Source of the DNA: Salinibacterium sp.
Lineage (GTDB): Bacteria > Actinomycetota > Actinomycetes > Actinomycetales > Microbacteriaceae
Length of the DNA: 64,000 nt
Assembly (NCBI GenBank): GCA_015234465.1
Contig: JADGNA010000008.1
Location: forward strand, 124,001-188,000
Direction of reading: 5' to 3'
This document shows, in pieces, positions 15,397 to 21,017 of this stretch; position 1 is the stretch's first letter, and each line of letters opens with the position of its first letter. The position numbers and the translations under genes were made by a program. The notes beneath the pieces are model-generated. The model worked only from the letters and a program-made list of their open reading frames with translations. It was not told the DNA's origin and made no database searches.

Positions 15397-15779
15397 CCGC
15401 GCCGCTCCCCTAATGACCAACCTTGGACACTCTGCTCCTGCCTCAGTTCCGTGCGCCCGGCACTCAGGCGGCGCAGCAGGGCGTATCGCTCGGGCGAAAG
15501 TAGGACCGCCTGAGCCTTGCGTCGGCTCCCGAACTCCACAGGCGCTGCTGCTGCTCCCTCGTTGGCGAAACGGGCGAGAATCTTCCTAAGGGAATTACGA
15601 ACCTCGGTGATGGACATGACTCCAGTCACCGCGAGCATGTCGCTTGTGATTTCGAGAGGGACGCCGGTCTCGATTTTGCCTTGGGGCGAACTCGTGGGCC
15701 GCTCGGGGACTGCCTTGGCACCGACTCCCCCTCCTCCGCGTCGTCGTGGCTTTCCCGCATTGGGCGCGTCCACCGTCAT
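15393..15779 (-). CDS. Phd/YefM-like protein in the orphan operon
   Basis: This 128-residue protein has a basic, Gly-rich N-terminal tail and a Phd/YefM-type fold: MSITEVRNSLRKILARF, then PVEFGSRRKAQAVLLSP and ERYALLRRL. Phd/YefM proteins bind DNA as dimers and neutralise a toxin encoded next to them. The usual RelE, YoeB or Doc partner is not evident here; the next gene encodes the zinc-ribbon protein. It overlaps both neighbours by four bases. Confidence 0.6.
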   Translation of the reverse strand: MTVDAPNAGKPRRRGGGGVGAKAVPERPTSSPQGKIETGVPLEITSDMLAVTGVMSITEVRNSLRKILARFANEGAAAAPVEFGSRRKAQAVLLSPERYALLRRLSAGRTELRQEQSVQGWSLGERRG

Positions 15780-16069
15780 GACGTTTCAGTTCGCCGGATC
15801 TGGCGGACAGGTGTGGAGATGCGAAAGGTTGCGCTGACTTCCTTGACGCCGAGATTGATAACCAGGATCATCGCCCGTCCCACCGTGCACTGATCGACGC
15901 GAAGGAGCGCGGTCGGTTGGTGGTCGTTGCGCATGGTCCGCAGTCCTCCGAAGTCGGCCTTGTTGTGCCGGGTAACGACGGCATTGTCGAGGTCGAGCGT
16001 GTAGACGGCTGACTCCGTCTCGACGTCATAGGTGCCGCTGGAGACGTCGTTCAGCGAGAGGAATTGCAT
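15776..16069 (-). CDS. Orphan protein B (paralogue of protein A)
   Basis: This 97-residue beta-rich protein contains YTLDLDNAVVTRH, then RVDQCTVGRAMILVI and a C-terminal STPVRQIRR. The first two match the upstream gene's FDLDAMTVTRHPG and GRCEVGHPGFW in order and spacing, so the two arose by duplication. ATG 16069 overlaps the upstream stop by one ATGA. Similar proteins of unknown function occur, as I recall, in Microbacteriaceae. No catalytic residues are evident. Confidence 0.65.
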   Translation of the reverse strand: MQFLSLNDVSSGTYDVETESAVYTLDLDNAVVTRHNKADFGGLRTMRNDHQPTALLRVDQCTVGRAMILVINLGVKEVSATFRISTPVRQIRRTETS

Positions 16070-16410
16070 CACTCGTTGCCGTCGATCAGGCCGGCCGTCG
16101 GCAGGAATTCTTCGATGATCTGTATCTGGGTGGACTGTTGCCAAAAGCCTTCCAGTAAGGCCAAGGCGCTCCCTTCAGGTTTCATCGTCCAGAAGCCGGG
16201 ATGTCCGACCTCGCAGCGGCCAATGGTGTGGATGGGGCGAGCGACGTCATTGATAGTTTCGGCAGCGGAGGCGCCCGGATGTCGGGTGACGGTCATCGCG
16301 TCCAGGTCGAAGAAGTATTCGCTGGTGGCGGTCACTACGCGCCAGTTGCCTCCTTCATCGCCGGTGAGCCTGTTCAGGCGCCGCGGCATCGCTTCTCTTT
16401 GTGCGGTCAT
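16069..16410 (-). CDS. Orphan protein A, first gene of the overlapping operon
   Basis: This 113-residue protein has WRVVTATSEYFFDLDAMT followed by VTRHPG and a GRCEVGHPGFW segment, related to the next gene. AAAGGA lies 8 bases before ATG 16410. It opens a minus-strand run of five genes overlapping by ATGA (16410 down to 14774), with a sixth, decayed, gene after a short gap. Function unknown. The gene diverges from the one at 16611 across a region with an inverted repeat. Confidence 0.65.
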   Translation of the reverse strand: MTAQREAMPRRLNRLTGDEGGNWRVVTATSEYFFDLDAMTVTRHPGASAAETINDVARPIHTIGRCEVGHPGFWTMKPEGSALALLEGFWQQSTQIQIIEEFLPTAGLIDGNE

Positions 16411-16478
16411 GGCGCGCTGTCCTTTCGGTCGAGTGTCGTCGCCTTGTGCGGGGATTCTTCCGCGCTCACTCCTGGACC

Positions 16479-16517
16479 GATAGGGCTTAGCGGCGATGCA
16501 TCAAAAAGTGCCCTATC
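16479..16517. promoter_or_regulatory. Inverted repeat between divergent island genes
   Basis: GATAGGGC at 16479-16486 and GCCCTATC at 16510-16517 form a perfect 8-base inverted repeat with a 23-base spacer in the 200-base gap between the orphan operon (minus) and the gene at 16611 (plus). It may be an operator for a looping or dimeric regulator, possibly the Phd-like protein of the operon. Confidence 0.4.
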
Positions 16518-16610
16518 CGGCCAACGCGCTTGCCCTCCAGCCGATGATGCCGAACACTTCCCGCACCGACGGTGCTATTCCGCGTCCGGCCACTAACCAG
16601 GGAGAGCCTC

Positions 16611-17102
16611 ATGTCGACGCAACAGTCAGCGCAGGATCCCGACGGAGGCTGGGCCGACGCTCTCGCGGTGATCTGGTTGCTCGGAGGCGATCCTGAAGAG
16701 GCTCGTCACCGCGCCGAAACAGACCTCGTCTCCAAGGAAGTCGTCCTCGAAGGAGTCCGCCGATACCTCCAGGGAATCGGAACCCGCGAGGAACGAAGCT
16801 TCACCCGATGGGACTCGCACCCGCCGGGAACCCTGGACTTACGCGTCTTCGAGCAGTCGACGTGGTGGGTTGACGTGCTTCGGCGCCCGCATCGCATCAG
16901 CCAGATGTCGACACGATACCTCCGGAATGTGCTCGCATTTATCGAGGCTGAGGCGGGTCACTTCCATGGCGGCTACGCGCGTTTCCGACCACACACTTGC
17001 GCGAGCACTCCGCGCCAGTGTCTTGCGACGACGCCGCTCATGAAGTCTCTGGCGGCAACCCTTGCTGGACGCGACGACGCTTCCTCCACGCCTCCGGACT
17101 AG
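16611..17102 (+). CDS. Hypothetical 163-residue protein
   Basis: ATG 16611 is preceded by GGGAGAG at 4 bases. The product is soluble and helical (EARHRAETDLVSKEVVLEGV, QSTWWVDVLRR, TRYLRNVLAFIEAEAGH), with a low-complexity C-terminus. No family is recognised. Its last 65 bases overlap the convergent HTH gene, unusually long for convergent genes, so the C-terminal tail may be a relic of readthrough after a lost stop. Confidence 0.55.
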   Translation: MSTQQSAQDPDGGWADALAVIWLLGGDPEEARHRAETDLVSKEVVLEGVRRYLQGIGTREERSFTRWDSHPPGTLDLRVFEQSTWWVDVLRRPHRISQMSTRYLRNVLAFIEAEAGHFHGGYARFRPHTCASTPRQCLATTPLMKSLAATLAGRDDASSTPPD

Positions 17103-17514
17103 CCGACTCTTGCTCGACGAGGCGGATCCGTGCGGCAACCCACTTGAGCCGGAGCCGACGCTGCTGCACCCGCGCAACCATGTGAACGCCACCCAACGTC
17201 TGATCCGCGACAGCGATATCGACTTCGCTGAGCACTCTCGCGCCGCGCAACTTCCGCTCGATATTCTCGCGACTCAGTCCGACCATCTCTGCATAGGCAC
17301 CCATCGTGATGTTCCGAACCTTCAGCGCCCTCCAGATTACGTAGCAGTACAGGTGCTGGCGCCTGGCCGCCGCAATCGCGGCATTGCGCTCGAGACGCTG
17401 GCGGTGTTGTACCAGCGTCTCGCCTCCGGCGGGCTCCTTTGGCCGGACGAACCGGACCATGAGAACCCGCCCGAACTCGTACTGAGGTATGCAAAATGAC
17501 CTCGGTTCATACAT
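17038..17514 (-). CDS. Helix-turn-helix (XRE-like) regulator
   Basis: This 158-residue basic protein has a central HTH: VIWRALKVRNITMGAYAEMV continuing into GLSRENIERKLRGAR and LSEVDIAVADQ, the pattern of XRE-type DNA-binding domains. ATG 17514 starts the frame; GTG or ATG codons about 15 residues later are alternatives, and no ribosome site is strong. It lies between the orphan genes and the recombinase pair and could regulate either. The 3' end overlaps the convergent gene ending at 17102. Confidence 0.6.
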   Translation of the reverse strand: MYEPRSFCIPQYEFGRVLMVRFVRPKEPAGGETLVQHRQRLERNAAIAAARRQHLYCYVIWRALKVRNITMGAYAEMVGLSRENIERKLRGARVLSEVDIAVADQTLGGVHMVARVQQRRLRLKWVAARIRLVEQESASPEAWRKRRRVQQGLPPETS

Positions 17515-17747
17515 GCCGGGACACTACGTCCAATGACTTGGACCGACCAGTGCGCGATCGGCTGCGCACGAACTCCACGGCGCCCAGGGGTGAGCGTTTC
17601 GATTGGTTGCCCTGCCGGGATGGCGAAAACTCCCGGACGCCACACCGTGCAGAAGAACACGGAACCCGTGCTTTCGGTGTCTCCCTCGCGTTGGTCGCGC
17701 TCGAAAGTAGCCAGCTCGGTTCTTGGGTGCGCATAGAGGTCCAGCAT
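17337..17747 (-). CDS. Doubtful ORF upstream of the HTH gene
   Basis: The first 80 codons from ATG 17747 look protein-like (LYAHPRTELATFERDQ, SVFFCTVWRPGVFAIP) and lie in otherwise unassigned DNA. The rest overlaps the HTH gene in another frame and does not look coding. The start overlaps the start of the divergent recombinase-like gene, and the ribosome site is poor. It may be a real small gene ending by frameshift near 17500, or chance. Kept because it is the only coding-like signal in this gap. Confidence 0.25.
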   Translation of the reverse strand: MLDLYAHPRTELATFERDQREGDTESTGSVFFCTVWRPGVFAIPAGQPIETLTPGRRGVRAQPIAHWSVQVIGRSVPACMNRGHFAYLSTSSGGFSWSGSSGQRSPPEARRWYNTASVSSAMPRLRRPGASTCTAT

Positions 17748-18789
17748 GACCCAATCACGCCCTTCAACCGCCCGCCGTCTGCCCGCACTGGAGCTCTCCT
17801 CCCAGACCCCTGTCAGTGCGGTCGTTGGCCGGGCAGCCCTTCCGCTCGACGGCCGACACCTGCGCCGCCTCCCAGAGGAGGTGAGGCGCGAGCTGATGCG
17901 GTACCTTCCTCAGATTCCCGACCGTGAGTGGACGGAGATCCGCGACTTCGTCCTGGACGCTGTGGCGGCAGCATCGACCCTCGACCCGAAAATCGAACCG
18001 CAGCGTGCAGTGAAGATTGCCGCGCCTTTCGTCCAGTGGGCCGTCAACATGCAGGGCCTTCCGCAAGAGGCTGCCGAAGTCTTCACCCGCGCAATCATCG
18101 GCGCCTATTGCGACTCGCTCACGCCATCGCTCGCGCAACGGTCAGTTGCAACCTACCGTTCCGTCCTTCTCGCCGTCGCGAACGCTATCGCTCCCGACAC
18201 CAACCCTGTGCCGCTGGCGAAGTACGGACGGCAAGACATCCAGACCCCGTACACCAGCGAAGAACTCGAGCAGTTCCGCGCATGGTCACGAGGCCAGAGC
18301 AGCGACGACCTGACGCAGAAGGCGCAGCTGTTGCTTTCCCTAGCTGCTGGTGCCGGCCTCCGGCCGAACGAGATCACGGCGCTCCAGCCTGAAGACATCA
18401 CCTCGAGCATCTCCGGCGTCACCGTCACAATCCGCGGCGGAGAATCTCCGAGGGACGTCACGGTGCTGGCCGAGTGGGAGGGCATGTTCCTCGAGGCCGT
18501 AGCCGGTTGCGCGCCGGAGAAGCCGTTGTGGGGGCAACGCCGCCGCCCCGGCAGCAACCCCAGAAATCTCCTCTCGGAGTTCTACAGCCGATGCAACGGT
18601 CTCTCCCCTCTCGCCTCGCGCCTGCGCTCGTCATGGCTGACCGTGCTCCTTGACTCGGGCGTCCACATGACGGTGATCTTCAAGGCCGCCGGATTCACGA
18701 AGTTCAACAACCTCGACCAGTACCTGCAGTACCTCAGTCAGGTCAGCGCGCAGGATGCGCGTGCCCAGCTCCGCGGCGGACGCCGATGA
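17746..18789 (+). CDS. Tyrosine-recombinase-like protein with altered catalytic residues
   Basis: This 347-residue protein has the phage-integrase two-domain layout: an N-terminal helical SAM-like part (about 40-160) and a C-terminal catalytic-type domain. Arg I is R206 in GAGLRPNEI. The HxxR box reads SRLR (S291, R294), and the LGH-type box reads AGF (F317). Candidate tyrosines Y326 and Y329 lie in LDQYLQYL. The two histidines are therefore replaced, while both arginines and a tyrosine remain. AGAGG lies six bases before ATG 17746. It overlaps the DDE gene by ATGA, so they are co-translated. It could be a diverged recombinase or a DNA-binding accessory protein. Confidence 0.75.
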   Translation: MTQSRPSTARRLPALELSSQTPVSAVVGRAALPLDGRHLRRLPEEVRRELMRYLPQIPDREWTEIRDFVLDAVAAASTLDPKIEPQRAVKIAAPFVQWAVNMQGLPQEAAEVFTRAIIGAYCDSLTPSLAQRSVATYRSVLLAVANAIAPDTNPVPLAKYGRQDIQTPYTSEELEQFRAWSRGQSSDDLTQKAQLLLSLAAGAGLRPNEITALQPEDITSSISGVTVTIRGGESPRDVTVLAEWEGMFLEAVAGCAPEKPLWGQRRRPGSNPRNLLSEFYSRCNGLSPLASRLRSSWLTVLLDSGVHMTVIFKAAGFTKFNNLDQYLQYLSQVSAQDARAQLRGGRR

Positions 18790-20654
18790 ACAGTCGGCTC
18801 TCCAGCCAGCGGGCCCTGGAGCACCTTGAAGAGCGAATGGTCTCGACCTTCGGCACCAGCTACGAAGAGTACGACGCAGGCATCGCCAAACATGTGGTGC
18901 CGCGCGCGTACCTGAGCGCAGCCGTTGGCATCGCCGATGCCTCCGGTATCGTGGACAAACTCCACACCTGGGACGGAGAACGACGCAAGAGCAACGCTGG
19001 CAAGAAGGCTCTCATCCCACTACGAGCACTTGTCGTGCTCTACCTCCTCAACGCCCAAATGGGCGTCGGCGTCACCTACCGAGAACTCGCCCGCACCCTT
19101 GCCTACCGCTTTTCGCCCGAGCACTTCGCAGCTCTGGGCATCCGCACCACCACGGGCGATGTCGCACTCTGGTACAAGCGAATCGCAGAGACCACCTACC
19201 GGCTAGTCGCGCTCGTAGATCCCACTCCAACCCCTCTTCGAAAGATCATGGACGCCGAAGCGTTCGCTCGTCTCCTTCAATATATGGAGACCCCGCAAGC
19301 TCAACAGCTGCGGGAACGCAACCAAGCGCGACTGGACGACTTCTGCAACGATCTCGTACACGCCTCGTACCGGATGCTCCCCACAGATTTACAGGCAAGG
19401 TACCGCGGAAACGTCGCAATAGACGCCACCAAGGCTCACATCCGAGGCGACCGCAACAGCGCCAACATCCATGGAGCGCGGCGGAACCCCGACCCGCTGG
19501 CGGGGCGGTACCGTCGCGAAGGTTCGCATGAAGGCATCGGCGCAAAAACCGATGAAGCCGCGTACGAACTCGAAACGGCCGTCATGATCTGGAACAAGCC
19601 CGGCGAGAGTGAAATCTTCCCTTCGCTGGTAACAGAAATCGGCTGCCACAACCCAGGCAAACACGTCGGTCAAGCAGCATCCATGGCCGCCCGACACAAA
19701 CGCCTCGGATTCGACCGCTTCCTCCTTGCTGTCGACCGCGCCTACAACGGCGAACGCATCGACACCTTCCACCTCCCACTGGCGCAACTCGGAGTCGACC
19801 CTGTGTTCGACTACCGATCATCAGACCTCGGCATCCAAGGACACTTCAAAGACCTCATCCTCGTTGACGGCAACTGGTACGTGAATTGGATGCCGAAAGC
19901 ACTCATCGACGCCAGCCGTGACAGCGCGGCCATTGACGATGAAATCGAGGAAGCGCAATCAGTACTGCGGCGTGCCAAAGAGCCGGGTAAAGGCTTGAAG
20001 CCTTCGGACGATGACGTCAATACGGCGAAGCGAAGCCTCGCAGAACTGAAACAACTCGCACGCGCACCGCAACAGCGACTGGACTACCGCGAGCCATACC
20101 GCATGATCCCCAAGGGCCGGCGAGACCGCGACGGATTCCAGCGCTTTTCCTATCCACCAATCGACAAAATGATGGTCAAGCCCGCAGAGACACCGTCAGT
20201 CACAACGATCACTATCCCTCCGCTGCTTTCCGAAGACCCTGCCGTCGACCACCGCGGCGAAAGCAAACGACAGCCCCGCTCGCAACGCTCAACAAACACG
20301 CGCGGCAAGACGCAGCCCATCAAGCACACCCAGCACCTGCCCTACAAGAGCAAAGAGTGGCGTGCCACCTACGGGATGCGAAGCCTCGTCGAGAGCTCTA
20401 ACAACCTCCTCAAGACGACCATGCACGGCGACATCGAGAACGCCAGAGTTCGAAGCGGTCGAGGCTACGCCGCAACCTACATTGCGCTCGCGTTCGCCGT
20501 CGTCGCCTCCAACCTCAGACGAATCGCATCGTTCTTCTACGCAGAGGCCCACAGCATTCAACGCGCTGAGAAGAAAGTCCGTGCGCGGCGACGAACCGAC
20601 GAGCTCGGGCGACCGCTCCCACGACCAACGTTCGCCGGCCAGCCTTTACCCTAG
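18786..20654 (+). CDS. IS4-superfamily-like DDE transposase coupled to the recombinase-like gene
   Basis: This 622-residue protein carries a DDE catalytic set: D213 in NVAIDATKAH, D317 in AVDRAYNG and E536 within a perfect IS4-type Y-(2)-R-(3)-E-(6)-K signature (Y529, R532, E536, K543). The long D317-E536 insertion contains a charged helical region. It would cleave and join DNA ends with two metal ions. It is much larger than usual IS4 transposases (about 400-480), and I could not find terminal inverted repeats at the gene ends. It is the last gene of the island before the tRNA and is co-translated with the upstream recombinase-like gene, suggesting a dedicated mobilisation pair rather than a plain insertion sequence. 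Confidence 0.82.
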   Translation: MNSRLSSQRALEHLEERMVSTFGTSYEEYDAGIAKHVVPRAYLSAAVGIADASGIVDKLHTWDGERRKSNAGKKALIPLRALVVLYLLNAQMGVGVTYRELARTLAYRFSPEHFAALGIRTTTGDVALWYKRIAETTYRLVALVDPTPTPLRKIMDAEAFARLLQYMETPQAQQLRERNQARLDDFCNDLVHASYRMLPTDLQARYRGNVAIDATKAHIRGDRNSANIHGARRNPDPLAGRYRREGSHEGIGAKTDEAAYELETAVMIWNKPGESEIFPSLVTEIGCHNPGKHVGQAASMAARHKRLGFDRFLLAVDRAYNGERIDTFHLPLAQLGVDPVFDYRSSDLGIQGHFKDLILVDGNWYVNWMPKALIDASRDSAAIDDEIEEAQSVLRRAKEPGKGLKPSDDDVNTAKRSLAELKQLARAPQQRLDYREPYRMIPKGRRDRDGFQRFSYPPIDKMMVKPAETPSVTTITIPPLLSEDPAVDHRGESKRQPRSQRSTNTRGKTQPIKHTQHLPYKSKEWRATYGMRSLVESSNNLLKTTMHGDIENARVRSGRGYAATYIALAFAVVASNLRRIASFFYAEAHSIQRAEKKVRARRRTDELGRPLPRPTFAGQPLP

Positions 20655-20770
20655 GCACCAACACCGCCAATTTCCTCAGTACGACCGGACACTCCAGCCT
20701 GCCCACAAGCAGGCTTTTCGCCGTTTAGCGGCGAAACTGAGCGGTCGAGAGTAGGCACCAGCGCCAAACG
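20652..20770. repeat. Direct repeat flanking a hairpin region after the transposase gene
   Basis: TAGGCACCA occurs at 20652-20660 (overlapping the transposase stop) and at 20752-20760, each continuing with a similar RCRCC stretch, exactly 100 bases apart. Two hairpins lie between them. The copies could be recombinase or transposase binding sites at the island's right end, or a chance duplication. Confidence 0.35.
20696..20718 (+). terminator. Intrinsic terminator after the transposase gene
   Basis: AGCCTGC at 20696-20702 pairs with GCAGGCT at 20709-20715, a 7-bp stem with a 6-base loop followed by TTT. A second hairpin (TTCGCCG, loop, CGGCGAA) follows directly. It lies 42 bases after the transposase stop and should end the recombinase-like/transposase transcript. 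Confidence 0.65.
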
Positions 20771-20781
20771 CGGGCAAAAGA

Positions 20782-20819
20782 AAAGGACCGGGATGGTTTT
20801 TCAACCATCCCGGTCCTTT
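20782..20819 (-). terminator. Terminator of the initiator tRNA transcript
   Basis: AAAGGACCGGGATGGTT at 20782-20798 pairs perfectly with 20803-20819 around TTTC, a 17-bp stem. It is 48 bases beyond the tRNA 3' end in the direction of tRNA transcription. Its similarity of placement and style to the hairpin at 4906-4934 suggests one is native and the other arrived with the island. Confidence 0.8.
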
Positions 20820-20866
20820 CCCACTCAATATCCGGATAATCTCTCGATCATTTCCGAAATGAGCCT

Positions 20867-20943
20867 TGGTTGCGGGGGCAGGATTTGAACCTACGACCTC
20901 TGGGTTATGAGCCCAGCGAGCTACCGAACTGCTCCACCCCGCG
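20867..20943 (-). tRNA. Initiator tRNA-fMet (CAT)
   Basis: The minus strand folds as a 77-nt tRNA with encoded 3' CCA. Acceptor CGCGGGG pairs with CCCCGC but leaves the first base C opposite A at position 72, the C1-A72 mismatch of initiator tRNAs. The anticodon loop is CTCATAA with anticodon CAT, and the stem has the three consecutive G-C pairs (GGG/CCC) that direct it to the ribosomal P site. The TpsiC arm contains GGTTCAAAT. The island abuts its 3' side. Confidence 0.97.
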
Positions 20944-20984
20944 TTACAAGAATCAAGCCTAACACATGCCTCGAGGTGCCTCGA

Positions 20985-21010
20985 ACGGGCCCGGGTTTCC
21001 CCGGGCCCGT
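20985..21010 (-). terminator. Terminator of the UPF0182 gene
   Basis: ACGGGCCCGGG at 20985-20995 pairs with CCCGGGCCCGT at 21000-21010 around a TTTC loop. It lies just past the stop of the minus-strand UPF0182 gene and before the tRNA 5' end, separating the two transcripts. Confidence 0.75.
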
Positions 21011-21017
21011 CGCTGGG

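Larger units (their letters stand above)
4935..20866. mobile_element. Genomic island adjacent to the initiator tRNA gene
   Basis: Between the terminator at 4906-4934 and the tRNA-fMet gene, gene content changes sharply. Genes are short, often orphan, lower in GC and use codons less biased to G/C at third positions than the flanks. Mobile functions are concentrated here: an excisionase-like HTH protein, a serine resolvase, a Fic addiction module, remnants of SSB and DUF4913 genes typical of plasmids and ICEs, and a tyrosine-recombinase-like plus IS4-like pair against the tRNA. The left border is inferred from the orphaned terminator. A degenerate match (ATGAGCTTTGG at 4944-4954 against ATGAGCCTTGG at 20859-20869) may be the attachment core but is weak. 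No conjugation machinery is visible, so it is probably decayed or mobilised in trans. Confidence 0.75.

Noticed and set aside
17480..20780. Classical IS4 terminal inverted repeats around the transposase
   Set aside because: No 15-20 base inverted pair could be found between the region before 17746 and the region after 20654.
4944..20877. Long perfect attachment-site duplication of the tRNA 3' end
   Set aside because: I looked for a second copy of the tRNA TpsiC arm and acceptor sequence near 4.9-5.1 kb and found none; only a short degenerate similarity is present, reported as weak.
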